Positions 1 to 8,091 of a DNA stretch of 24,665 nucleotides are shown piece after piece. The notes below the pieces were generated by a model. The model saw only the letters and a list, made by a program, of their open reading frames with translations, had not been told where the DNA came from and ran no database searches. The stretch is from Pseudomonadota bacterium. Lineage in GTDB: Bacteria > Pseudomonadota > Alphaproteobacteria > Rhodospirillales > Magnetospirillaceae. Position 1 is the stretch's first letter. Each line of letters starts with the position of its first letter. The position numbers and the translations under genes are program-made. The stretch is from the NCBI GenBank assembly GCA_023458315.1, contig JAEXAH010000153.1, forward strand, positions 1 to 24,665, written 5' to 3'.

Positions 1-1
1 C

Positions 2-1993
2 GGCACCGCCCCGGCCAATGCCAGCGTGCTGGTGTACAAGGACGGCGTGCAGATCGGCACCGCCACCGCCGACGGCACCGGCGCCTGGAGCTTCGACCAC
101 ACCGGCACCAATCTGGCGGCGGGCGCCCATGCCTTCACCGCCGTGTCGCGGGTGTCGGGCCAGGACAGCGCCGCCTCGGCGGCGTACAACGTCACCATCG
201 ACACCACGGCGCCCAGCGTCGTCTCGATCGTGCGCCAGACCCCCGGCAGCGCCACCACCAACGCCGATACGATGACGTGGCGCGTCACCTTCGACGGCGC
301 GGTCAGCAATCTGGACGCGGGCGATTTCAGTGTTTCCGGCACCACCGGCACCGTGACCGGCGTGGTGTCGGCGGGCGGCAATGCCTATGACGTCACCGTG
401 TCGGGCGGCGATTTGGCCAGCCTGAACGGCACGGTGACGCTGGCCTTCGCCGGGGGGCAGAACGTCACCGACGTGGCGGGCAACGCCCTGACCGCCACCA
501 CCCCGACCGGCACCAGCGAAACCACCTATACCCTGGACAACACCGCGCCGACGGTGACGTCCATCACCCGCCAGACCCCGACCGGCGCCGCCACCAACGC
601 CGATTCGGTGACGTGGCGCGTCACCTTCAACGGCGCGGTCAGCAATCTGGACGCGGGCGATTTCAGTGTTTCCGGCACCACCGGCACCGTGACCGGCGTG
701 GTGTCGGCGGGCGGCAACGCCTATGACGTCACCGTGTCGGGCGGCGACATGGCCAATCTGAACGGCACGGTGACGCTGGCCTTTGCCGGTGGTCAGAACA
801 TCAGCGACGCGGCGGGCAACGCCCTGACCGCCACCGCGCCGACCGGCACCAACGACGCCACCTACACCATCGACAACACCGCACCCGGCGTGCCGACCCT
901 GGCGGCCACCGGCGGCGGCGATTCGACCTCGGTGACGGCCACCGGCACCGCCGACGCCAACGCCACCGTCAACATCTATGCGGGCGCCACCCTGCTGGGC
1001 ACCGTCACCGCCGACGGCACCGGCGCCTGGACCTATACCGGCACCCTGACGGCGGGCACCCATGTGCTGACCGCCAAGTCCACCGATCCGGCGGGCAATC
1101 TGTCGACGGCGTCGGGAAGCGTCAGCATCACCGTCAACCAGCCGCAGACCAGCGCGCCGCCGCCGCCGGTGGTGGCGCCGCCGATCGCCAATGATCCGAA
1201 GCCCGTCCCTGGTCCCGGCCCCGGCGATAGCAATCCCCAGGCGCCGTTGGTGACGACGGTGCGCGAGCCCACCGTGACCGACAAGCCCGCCGACCTGCAA
1301 ACCGTGGTGCGCACCATGCCGTTGCCGACCACCCCCGGTCTGGGTGGTGATCTGGGTGGCGGTCTGGGCTCTGGCGGTCTGGGCGGCGGCGGTTTGGGCG
1401 GTGGCGGCCTGGGCGGCGGCGGTCTGGGCTCTGGTCTGGGCTCTGGTCTGGGCGGCGGCATCGCCAACACCGGTCTGGGCGGTGGCCTGGGCGGCGGCAA
1501 TTCGTTCCAGGTGGCGCTGGCCGGGCGGCCGCCGGGCGGCGGCGATGCGCTGGTGGTCAACACCCGCGTGCCCGACGCCAGCTTCGACAGCGGTTCGCGC
1601 ATTTCGGTGACGGTGCCGTCCGACGCCTTCGCCCACACCCGGGCCGACGCCACCGTGACGCTGTCGGCGGCGCGGGCCAACGGCGCCGCCCTGCCGGGCT
1701 GGATGAGCTTCAACCCGCGTACCGGCACCTTCGAGGGCACCCCGCCGCCCAATTTCCGCGGCGAGGTGGCGGTCAAGGTGGTGGCCCGCGACAGCGACGG
1801 CCGCGAGGTGGTGCAGACCTTCAAGATCCAGGTCGGCACCGGCAATGGCTCGGTGGCGCCGGGTGAACGCAATGGCGCCGCCGCGCCGGGTGGCCGCGTC
1901 GGCCTGGGCGAGCAATTGCGCGACATGAGCAAGGATGGGCGTCTGGCCAAGCAGGCGGCGCTGTTCGGTATCAAGAACGCCAAGGTGGCGTGA
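2..1993 (+). CDS. Giant Ig-like repeat exoprotein, C-terminal part (5' end outside window)
   Basis: The reading frame is open from the first bases, so only the last ~663 residues are visible. In order: an Ig-like module (to ~199), two near-identical 112-residue Ig-like repeats (200-871) each ending in a DNTAP-type linker, another Ig-like module (872-1137) related to the first, a Pro-rich linker (~1141-1335), a Gly/Leu-rich stretch (1337-1498), a putative-Ig/cadherin-like module (~1546-1836, with PGWMSFNPRTGTFEGTPP) and a charged tail ending near LAKQAALFGIKNAKVA. The Ig array and the Gly-rich spacer point to an extracellular adhesin or matrix protein. I see no RTX nonapeptides, LPxTG sortase motif or autotransporter barrel. 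The close downstream export-type genes suggest it is their cargo. The terminal module resembles the C-terminus of large proteobacterial Ig-repeat proteins, often with an N-terminal DUF4347 (from memory). Exact function unknown. Confidence 0.85.
   Translation, partial: GTAPANASVLVYKDGVQIGTATADGTGAWSFDHTGTNLAAGAHAFTAVSRVSGQDSAASAAYNVTIDTTAPSVVSIVRQTPGSATTNADTMTWRVTFDGAVSNLDAGDFSVSGTTGTVTGVVSAGGNAYDVTVSGGDLASLNGTVTLAFAGGQNVTDVAGNALTATTPTGTSETTYTLDNTAPTVTSITRQTPTGAATNADSVTWRVTFNGAVSNLDAGDFSVSGTTGTVTGVVSAGGNAYDVTVSGGDMANLNGTVTLAFAGGQNISDAAGNALTATAPTGTNDATYTIDNTAPGVPTLAATGGGDSTSVTATGTADANATVNIYAGATLLGTVTADGTGAWTYTGTLTAGTHVLTAKSTDPAGNLSTASGSVSITVNQPQTSAPPPPVVAPPIANDPKPVPGPGPGDSNPQAPLVTTVREPTVTDKPADLQTVVRTMPLPTTPGLGGDLGGGLGSGGLGGGGLGGGGLGGGGLGSGLGSGLGGGIANTGLGGGLGGGNSFQVALAGRPPGGGDALVVNTRVPDASFDSGSRISVTVPSDAFAHTRADATVTLSAARANGAALPGWMSFNPRTGTFEGTPPPNFRGEVAVKVVARDSDGREVVQTFKIQVGTGNGSVAPGERNGAAAPGGRVGLGEQLRDMSKDGRLAKQAALFGIKNAKVA
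200..535 (+). repeat. Ig-like repeat unit 1 (112 codons)
   Basis: First of two direct tandem units with a period of exactly 336 bases. It runs from a DTTAP linker to the next DNTAP linker. Its central part (about 281-410) matches the second unit (617-746) with about two differences by eye. Confidence 0.9.
536..871 (+). repeat. Ig-like repeat unit 2 (112 codons)
   Basis: Second tandem unit. The DNA match to unit 1 is much closer than the protein fold requires, implying recent duplication or ongoing gene conversion. More copies probably lie upstream of the window. Confidence 0.9.
1337..1498 (+). repeat. Gly/Leu-rich low-complexity stretch (LGGG/LGSG repeats)
   Basis: About 54 codons of repeated LGGG, LGSG and GGLGGG units, encoded by slippage-prone repeats of the type ggtctgggcggcggc. 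It separates the Ig array and Pro-rich linker from the C-terminal module and probably forms a flexible spacer. In-frame length variation between strains is likely. Confidence 0.85.
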
Positions 1994-2013
1994 GCATGGA
2001 GGGGATGTTGCAC

Positions 2014-3672
2014 ATGAAGAGCGTTTCCGGCGCCGTGCGCCTGTTGGCGTCCGTCTCGGTGGTTGTCCTGTTGTCCGCCTGCGCGGTGACGCCCGAACCG
2101 TTCACCTCGGAACAGATGTCGCAATCGGCCAAGGACGACCGCGCAACCATGTTCCAGGGCGGGGCGGCGGTGACGGCGCCGCTGACGGTGTCCGACGCCA
2201 TCGCCCGCGCCCTGAAATACAATCTGGACCGCCGCGCCAAGGTGATGGAGGAGGCGCTGGCCCTGGGCCAGACCAAGGTCGATCGCTGGGACATGCTGCC
2301 CAAGCTGACCGCCAACGCCGGCTACACCTATCGTTCGGAACCCAACGCCACCGTGTCGCGCGACGTGCGCACCGGCCAGGACGGCACCAGCTACAGCTAT
2401 TCCGCCGAACAGCGCGCCATCACCGCCGACCTGGGGATGTCGTGGAACATCCTGGATTTCGGCCTCAGCTATTACACCGCCAAGCAGAACGCCGACCGCG
2501 CCCTGATCGCCGGTGAACGCAAGCGCAAGGCCGTGCACGCCCTGGTCCAGGAAGTGCGCTTCGCCTTCTGGCGGGCCGCCGCCCACCAGGAACTGAAGGC
2601 CGAGGTCGACCGCGCCGTCGACGAGGCCAAGGTGGCCCTGGACCGCGCCCGCACCGTCGAGCGCGAGAACCTGAAGGCCCCGGCCGAAAGCCTGCGCTAT
2701 CAGAAAAGCCTGCTGGAAACCCTGCGCCAGCTGACCGCCATCCAGCAGGAACTGAGCACCGCCGAGATCGAGCTGGCCGCCCTGATCAACGCCCCGCCCG
2801 GCAGCAAGCTGACCCTGGAGGTGCCCAAGACCCTGGCGGTGCCCGCCTGGGAACTGGGCCTGGACCGCATGGAGGAAATGGCCTTCCTGCACAATCCGGA
2901 ACTGCGCGAACAGGGCTATCTGGCCCGCATCGCCGCCGACGACACCCGCAAGGCCATCGTCCGCCTGTTCCCCGGCATCACCTTTTCCGCCAGCCGCCAG
3001 TACGACCACAATTCCTTCCTGATGGACAACCGCTGGTACGAAACCGGCGCCAAGCTGTCGTGGAACCTGATGAACCTGATCAGCGCCCCCGACACCATCG
3101 GTTACGCCGAAACCAGCGAGGACGTGGTCAAGGCCAAGCGCCTGGCCCTGCGCATGGCCGTGCTGGCCCAGGTCCATGTGTCCGAACGCCAGTTCCGCAG
3201 CTCGGTCAGCCAGTTCCAGCAATCGGACGAATTGTGGAAGGTCGACCAGCGCCTGTTCGAACTGTCCGAAGCCCGTTCCAGCAACGACGCCCAGGGCATG
3301 CTGGAACGCGTCGCCGGCCGCGCCTCGGCCATCGCCTCGGCCCTGCGCCGCTTCCAGACCTATGCCCAGGTCGAACAGGCCTATGCCAAGATGCAGGCCA
3401 GCCTGGGCCAAGACCTCATGCCCGACACCGTCGCCAGCCACGACCTCGACCACCTGTCCCAAACCATCGCCAAGCGCCTGGAACAATGGGGCCACGACAT
3501 GGAAAAGGCCGCCGACCAACCCGCCCAGATCGCCCTGGCCGACCAGCCCGAACCCGATACCGGATGGAAACTGGGCCGATGGTTCAGCGCCGGGCTGAAG
3601 CAAAACGAGGCCGAGGCGTCGCAAAATACGGTTGCACCGACCGCCGGATTGCCCGACGATCAGGTGCGATGA
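2014..3672 (+). CDS. TolC/NodT-like outer membrane efflux lipoprotein
   Basis: Predicted 552-residue outer-membrane channel protein of the TolC (OEP) family, expected to form the exit duct for substrates passed on by HlyD-type adaptors. I chose the ATG at 2014 because GGAGGGG (1998-2004) lies at proper spacing; in-frame GTG 1990, ATG 1996 and ATG 2005 are alternatives. This start gives a clean lipoprotein signal with hydrophobic core VVVLLSAC and lipid-accepting Cys23. The body has long amphipathic helical stretches rich in Ala, Glu, Arg and Gln in two halves, as in OEP proteins (for example ~residues 170-260 and ~370-490), separated by strand-like segments. The gene starts 20 bases after the exoprotein stop and overlaps the next gene by ATGA, so it is in the same operon. 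The family assignment is from sequence pattern, not a profile search. Confidence 0.85.
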   Translation: MKSVSGAVRLLASVSVVVLLSACAVTPEPFTSEQMSQSAKDDRATMFQGGAAVTAPLTVSDAIARALKYNLDRRAKVMEEALALGQTKVDRWDMLPKLTANAGYTYRSEPNATVSRDVRTGQDGTSYSYSAEQRAITADLGMSWNILDFGLSYYTAKQNADRALIAGERKRKAVHALVQEVRFAFWRAAAHQELKAEVDRAVDEAKVALDRARTVERENLKAPAESLRYQKSLLETLRQLTAIQQELSTAEIELAALINAPPGSKLTLEVPKTLAVPAWELGLDRMEEMAFLHNPELREQGYLARIAADDTRKAIVRLFPGITFSASRQYDHNSFLMDNRWYETGAKLSWNLMNLISAPDTIGYAETSEDVVKAKRLALRMAVLAQVHVSERQFRSSVSQFQQSDELWKVDQRLFELSEARSSNDAQGMLERVAGRASAIASALRRFQTYAQVEQAYAKMQASLGQDLMPDTVASHDLDHLSQTIAKRLEQWGHDMEKAADQPAQIALADQPEPDTGWKLGRWFSAGLKQNEAEASQNTVAPTAGLPDDQVR

Positions 3673-4385
3673 AACCTGTTCTTCTAGCACTTCTGTTCCT
3701 GAGCCTGGGATTTTCCGCCCAGGCCCAGGAATTACGCGCCCAGCTTTCGCCCCGCGACTACACCACCCTGGCCGCCGAGATCGGCGCCAAGGTGGAACGG
3801 GTCAATGCGCGCGAGGGCGAACGCTTCAAGAAAGGCGAAACCCTGATCGCCTTTGACTGTTCGATCCAGCGGGCGCAGATGGCCGAGGCCAGGGCGGCGC
3901 TGACGGCGGCGGAAAAGACCGTCAGCGTCAACAACCGCCTGCTGGAACTGCAAACCATCGGCAAGCTGGAAAGCGACGTCGCCCAGGCCGAGCGCGACAA
4001 GGCCCGCGCCAAGGTCGACGCCAGCGGCGCCGTGCTGGGCAAATGCACGGTACCCGCCCCCTTTGACGGCCGCGTGGTCGAACAGAAGGTGCGATCGCAA
4101 CAATATGTCCAGCCCGGGCAGGCGTTGCTGGACGTGCTGGACGATTCGGTGTTGGAACTGGATTTCGTGGTGCCCAGCAAATGGCTGGTCTGGCTGAAGC
4201 CCGGCCACACCTTTCAGGTCGCCATCGACGAAACCGCCCGCACCTATCCGGTCAAGCTGTTGCGGGTCGGCGCCCGCATCGACCCGGTCAGCCAGTCGGT
4301 CAAGGTCACGGGCGCCATCGGCGGCCATTTCGCCGAACTGGCGGCGGGCATGAGCGGCAAGGTCCTGCTGTCGCCGCCGCCATGA
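3669..4385 (+). CDS. Small HlyD/RND-type periplasmic adaptor
   Basis: Predicted 238-residue periplasmic adaptor (membrane fusion protein). A Sec signal peptide is visible (MKPVLLALLFLSLGFSAQA, cleavage before QE). The two halves of a biotinyl/lipoyl-like barrel-sandwich domain are clear: EIGAKVERVNAREGERFKKG near residues 38-57 and VPAPFDGRVVEQKV near 124-137. A short helical hairpin lies between them (AEARAALTAAEKTV through SDVAQAERDKARAK), and a beta-barrel part follows. It is shorter than typical AcrA/HlyD proteins (350-450 residues) because the hairpin is short and the membrane-proximal domain nearly absent. Its ATG overlaps the TolC-like stop (ATGA), and its own stop overlaps the next start the same way, indicating translational coupling. 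It should bridge the inner-membrane components to the TolC-like channel. Confidence 0.85.
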   Translation: MKPVLLALLFLSLGFSAQAQELRAQLSPRDYTTLAAEIGAKVERVNAREGERFKKGETLIAFDCSIQRAQMAEARAALTAAEKTVSVNNRLLELQTIGKLESDVAQAERDKARAKVDASGAVLGKCTVPAPFDGRVVEQKVRSQQYVQPGQALLDVLDDSVLELDFVVPSKWLVWLKPGHTFQVAIDETARTYPVKLLRVGARIDPVSQSVKVTGAIGGHFAELAAGMSGKVLLSPPP

Positions 4386-5650
4386 ACGACACCGTCCTCG
4401 CCTGGCTGGAACTGGAGCACCGTCTGTTGAAGGCCGGGCGCGCGGTCGAGGTGGAGTTCGCCGCCGTCAATCTGGCCAGCGCCCTGGCCCCCTATCGTCA
4501 GGCGGCGCTGTGGGATGGCGGCATCCGCGCCCTGTCGGGCGTCGCCCTGGTCGAAGCCAACGCCCCCTATACCCTGTGGCTGGACCGCCTGTTCCGTCAG
4601 GTTCCGGCCGATTCCCCCCGCCTGCTGCATGCGGGCGAGGTCGAACCCGCCCTGGCCGAGCAATGGGCGGAATGGCTGCCGCGCCATGCGCTGATCGTTC
4701 CCGCCGGTGCCGCCCGGCTGCTGTTCGCCCGCGACGAGCCCTTTTCCCCGACGGAAACCGGGCTGCTGGAGCGGCTGGGCGAATTGGTGGCCATGGCCCG
4801 CGCCGCGCTGACGCCCAAGCGTCTGCGCCTGCCCATCCCCAAGGGGCGGCGGGCGTGGCTGCTGTTGGGGGCCGGGTTGGCGGCGCTGCTGTTCCCGGTG
4901 ACGGGGTCGGTGCTGGCCCCGGCCGAAAGCGTGGCCGCCCATCCGGTGGTGGTGCGTTCGCCGCTGGACGGCGTGGTGGACCGCATCGAGGTGCAGCCCA
5001 ACCAGCCGGTGGCCGAAGGACAGGTGCTGTTCCAACTGGACGCCACCACGCTGGTCGGCCGCCTGGAAATCGCCCGCCAGCAGCACGCCACCGCCGAGGC
5101 CGAATACCGTCAGGCCGCCCAGGCCATGGTGTTCGACCCCAAGGCCAAGGCCCAGGTCGCCATCCTGGCGGGCAAGGCCGAGGAAAAGGCCGCCGAGACC
5201 CGCCTGCTGGAAAGCCAGCTTGCCCGCATCCAGGCCCGGGCGCCGCGCGCCGGAATCGCCGTGTTCGACGACGCCACCGAATGGATCGGCCGCCCGGTCG
5301 CGGTGGGCGAGAAGGTGATGCTGGTGGCCGACGAAACCGACACCGAAATCGAAGCCTGGGTGGCGGTGGCCGATGTGGGCGAAGTTCGCGGAGGCGGCGA
5401 ACTGACCCTGTTCCTGAACACCCGGCCGCTGTCGCCGCTGAAGGCCCGGGTCCGTTCGGTGGCTTACGAGGCCAGCGCCCGCCCCGACGGCAGCGTCGCC
5501 CACCGCGTCCGCGCCACCCTGGTCGCGGGCAGCGACAAGCCGCGCCTGGGCCTGAAGGGCACCGCCCGCATCGACGGCGACACCGTGCCGCTGGTGTGGT
5601 GGCTGTTCCGCCGTCCCCTGGCCACCATCCGCCAGTTCGTGGGCTTCTGA
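4382..5650 (+). CDS. Membrane-anchored HlyD-type adaptor with cytoplasmic N-terminal domain
   Basis: Predicted 422-residue protein. Residues 1 to ~150 form a hydrophilic domain I do not firmly recognise; it has a GAF-like feel (RALSGVALVEANAPYTLWLDRL) but no decisive motif. One membrane segment follows at ~158-178 (AWLLLGAGLAALLFPVTG). The periplasmic part has both barrel-sandwich halves: VRSPLDGVVDRIEVQPNQPV with VAEGQVLFQLD after it, and ARAPRAGIAVFDD with GRPVAVGEKVMLVADE. Between them is a helical segment rich in Ala, Glu and Gln, and a beta-barrel region precedes the C-terminus. This order matches HlyD-family inner-membrane adaptors plus an extra cytoplasmic domain of sensor or docking type. 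The start overlaps the previous gene by ATGA; the M50 gene begins two bases after its stop. It is the second of three HlyD-like modules in this operon. Confidence 0.85.
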   Translation: MNDTVLAWLELEHRLLKAGRAVEVEFAAVNLASALAPYRQAALWDGGIRALSGVALVEANAPYTLWLDRLFRQVPADSPRLLHAGEVEPALAEQWAEWLPRHALIVPAGAARLLFARDEPFSPTETGLLERLGELVAMARAALTPKRLRLPIPKGRRAWLLLGAGLAALLFPVTGSVLAPAESVAAHPVVVRSPLDGVVDRIEVQPNQPVAEGQVLFQLDATTLVGRLEIARQQHATAEAEYRQAAQAMVFDPKAKAQVAILAGKAEEKAAETRLLESQLARIQARAPRAGIAVFDDATEWIGRPVAVGEKVMLVADETDTEIEAWVAVADVGEVRGGGELTLFLNTRPLSPLKARVRSVAYEASARPDGSVAHRVRATLVAGSDKPRLGLKGTARIDGDTVPLVWWLFRRPLATIRQFVGF

Positions 5651-5652
5651 CC

Positions 5653-7749
5653 ATGCTGGCGGCGGCGCTTCCCGCCCTGCGCGACGAACTGGCGCTGCTG
5701 CCGGGACCGGCCGCCCATGACGGTGCCCCCACCTGGACCTTGCACGATCCGCTGTCCAACCGTTTTTTCCGTCTGGCCTGGCCCGCCTTCGAGGTGCTGA
5801 GCCGCTGGCATCTGGGCAGCCCCCAGGCGGTGGCGGACAGCGTCCGCCGCGAAACCGTGCTGGAGATCGAGCCCGACGACGTGCTGGGGCTGGCGGATTT
5901 CCTGAGCCGCAGCCAGTTGCTGAAGCCCGCCGGGCCACGCGACGTCGCCGCGCTGCTGGCGGTCCACGACGCCGCCCGCACGTCGTGGCTGACCTGGCTG
6001 TTGCACCATTATCTGTTCTTCCGCGTGCCGCTGGTGCGGCCCGATGCCCTGTTGGACACGGCGCTGCCGTGGGTGACGTGGGCCGGGTCGCGCGCCTTTC
6101 GGCTGGCGACCCTGGCGGCGCTGCTGGTCGGGCTGTTCTTCGTCACCCGGCAATGGGATGTCTTCGCCGCCACCTTCGTCGATCATTTCTCGCTGACCGG
6201 GCTGGCCGCCTTTGGCGTGGCGCTGGGGTTCGCCAAGGTGGTGCACGAATTGGCGCACGCCTTCACCGCCAAATCCTACGGCTGCCGCGTCCCGGCCATG
6301 GGCGTCGCCTTTCTGGTGCTGTGGCCCATGCTGTACACCGACGTCAACGAGACGTGGAAGCTGACCGACCGCCGCCAGCGCCTGATGGTGGGCGGCGCGG
6401 GCATCCTGTCGGAACTGGTGATCGCCGCCTGGGCCACCCTGGCCTGGGGCATGCTGCCGGACGGCACCCTGCGCGGCATGGCCTTCACCCTGGCGGCCAC
6501 CACCTGGATTTCGTCGCTGGTCATCAATCTGTCGCCGTTCATGCGCTTCGACGGCTATTTCCTGGCCATGGACGCCCTGGACCAGCCCAATCTGCATCCG
6601 CGCAGCTTTGCCCTGGCGCGCTGGCACCTGCGCGAGGCGCTGTTCGCCCTGGGCGAACCCCCGCCCGAGCCCCTGCCCGCCGCCACCCGCCGTTGGATGA
6701 TCGTCTTCGCCTGGGCGGTATGGCTATATCGCCTGGTGCTGTTTCTTGGCATCGCGGTTCTGGTCTACCATTTCTTCATCAAGGTGGTGGGCATCGTGTT
6801 GTTCGCCGTGGAAATCGGGTGGTTCGTGGTCAAGCCGGTGTGGTCGGAAATCCGTGAATGGAGCAAGCGCGCCCCGGCGATCCGCGCCGGGCGGCGCGGC
6901 CGCATGACGCTGGGGCTGGTGCTGCTGGCGCTGGTGCTGGCGGCCTTGCCGTGGAGCGGCCGGGTCAGCGCCCCGGCCTTGCTGAAGGCCGAACGCCATG
7001 TGGGCGTGTTCGCCCCCATCCCCGGCGTGCTGCTGGCGGTCGAGGTGGCCGAGGGCCAGCGGGTCGAGGCCGGAACCGTGCTGGCGCGGCTGGACAATCC
7101 CGACGCCCGGCTGCGGCTGGCACAGACGCAGCAACGCATCGGCGTGCTGAAATACGAATTGTCGTCCATCGGCTTCGACGACGGCTTCCTGGCGCGCAGC
7201 AAGGCCACCGCCGAGCAATTGGAGGCCGCCCTGGCCGAATTGGCGGCGCTGCAATCCGAAATCGACCGCCTGACCCTGGTGGCGCCCATGGCCGGCATCG
7301 TCACCGACCTGTCGCCCGAGGCCCAAATCGGCCAGTGGATCAACCACCGGCTGCCGCTGCTGGGGCTGGCGTCGGGCGCCCTGGTGGACGCCTATGTGGC
7401 CGAAGAGGATCTGCCGCGCCTGCGCCCCGGCGCCACCGCCAGCTTCATTCCCGAAGGCAGCGGCGCCACCCTGGATGCCACAATCGCCAGCATCGACCGG
7501 CTGGCGGTCAAGTCGTTGACCGATCCGGTGATGGCCGCCCAATATGGTGGCGGCATCCCGGCCCGGTTCGACCACAAGGCCCTGGTGCCCGACGCCGCCG
7601 TCTATCGGGCACGGCTGGTGGTGCCCGATATGCAGAACGTCGCCGTGCCGGTGCGCGGCCAGGCCCATCTGGACGGCGAACGCCGTTCGCCCCTGGGCCA
7701 CGCCCTGCGCGCCAGCCTTGCCATCCTGATTCGGGAATGGGGCATGTGA
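5653..7749 (+). CDS. PqqD-like / M50 (site-2-protease-like) metalloprotease / HlyD fusion
   Basis: Predicted 698-residue polytopic membrane protein. Residues ~27-95 (TLHDPLSNRFFRLAWPAFEV, then EIEPDDVLGLADFLSRSQLL) have the pattern of a PqqD-like winged-helix domain. Next come several membrane segments with the M50 zinc motif HELAH (H198, E199, H202) and the second motif NLSPFMRFDGY (N292, P295, D300 as likely third ligand), so the protease site looks intact. After more membrane helices, the last at ~418-436 (MTLGLVLLALVLAALPW), the periplasmic C-terminus carries HlyD barrel-sandwich halves (APIPGVLLAVEVAEGQRVEA and LVAPMAGIVTDLS) around a helical segment. Related proteins are annotated as putative peptide zinc metalloproteases (YydH-like). 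It may process and/or pass on an exported protein through the neighbouring adaptors and TolC-like channel. Whether it cleaves anything is unknown. The start is two bases after the preceding stop. Confidence 0.85.
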   Translation: MLAAALPALRDELALLPGPAAHDGAPTWTLHDPLSNRFFRLAWPAFEVLSRWHLGSPQAVADSVRRETVLEIEPDDVLGLADFLSRSQLLKPAGPRDVAALLAVHDAARTSWLTWLLHHYLFFRVPLVRPDALLDTALPWVTWAGSRAFRLATLAALLVGLFFVTRQWDVFAATFVDHFSLTGLAAFGVALGFAKVVHELAHAFTAKSYGCRVPAMGVAFLVLWPMLYTDVNETWKLTDRRQRLMVGGAGILSELVIAAWATLAWGMLPDGTLRGMAFTLAATTWISSLVINLSPFMRFDGYFLAMDALDQPNLHPRSFALARWHLREALFALGEPPPEPLPAATRRWMIVFAWAVWLYRLVLFLGIAVLVYHFFIKVVGIVLFAVEIGWFVVKPVWSEIREWSKRAPAIRAGRRGRMTLGLVLLALVLAALPWSGRVSAPALLKAERHVGVFAPIPGVLLAVEVAEGQRVEAGTVLARLDNPDARLRLAQTQQRIGVLKYELSSIGFDDGFLARSKATAEQLEAALAELAALQSEIDRLTLVAPMAGIVTDLSPEAQIGQWINHRLPLLGLASGALVDAYVAEEDLPRLRPGATASFIPEGSGATLDATIASIDRLAVKSLTDPVMAAQYGGGIPARFDHKALVPDAAVYRARLVVPDMQNVAVPVRGQAHLDGERRSPLGHALRASLAILIREWGM

Positions 7750-7775
7750 GCCCCACCCAACCAAGGGGAACCGCC

Positions 7776-8078
7776 ATGAAACGCTTCGCCGCCGCAATCG
7801 TCGCCTCGCTGCTGCTTTCGGCCCCGGCGTTGGCCGCCGAAACCACGCAATCCTTCCAGGCCGATCTGGCCAACAAGTCGGCCCAGTTGGAAACCCTGCG
7901 CGCCCGCTCGGCCATGAATCCTGCCGCCACCACCTCGGCCACGCTGATCGAGGCCGACAACCTGCTGCGCCAATTGCGCGAGGCCAGCCCCGACCGCCGC
8001 CCCGCCCTGCGCTCGCAACTGGAGGCGGCGCTGGTCCGCCTGGAACTGGAAATCGACGCCGCGGCCCGCGCTAAGTAA
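7776..8078 (+). CDS. Small secreted helical protein of the export operon
   Basis: 100-residue protein with a standard Sec signal peptide (MKRFAAAIVASLLLSAPALA), so a mature periplasmic protein of about 80 residues. The mature part is strongly helical with heptad-like Leu/Ala spacing (SAQLETLRARSAM, then ADNLLRQLREAS, then QLEAALVRLELEID), consistent with a short coiled coil. AAGGGGAA (7763-7770) supplies the ribosome binding site. It begins 26 bases after the M50 fusion gene and precedes a lipoprotein gene by 13 bases, so it is probably co-transcribed with the export genes. I do not recognise a family. A role as periplasmic chaperone or accessory subunit of the adaptor complex is inference from position. 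Confidence 0.75.
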   Translation: MKRFAAAIVASLLLSAPALAAETTQSFQADLANKSAQLETLRARSAMNPAATTSATLIEADNLLRQLREASPDRRPALRSQLEAALVRLELEIDAAARAK

Positions 8079-8091
8079 GGAGCCCCCCCAG

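Noticed and set aside
1337..1498. RTX-type calcium-binding repeats in the Gly-rich region
   Set aside because: The units are LGGG/LGSG without the Asp residues of GGxGxDxUx nonapeptides.
1033..3690. Minus-strand open frame of 885 codons antisense to the exoprotein and TolC-like genes
   Set aside because: Its composition is a GC-rich shadow (long Pro/Arg/Gly runs) with no domain, and it is antisense to two well-supported genes.
4244..5938. Long minus-strand open frames opposite the HlyD-type adaptor genes
   Set aside because: Low-complexity Gly/Gln/Arg-rich translations typical of antisense frames in high-GC DNA.
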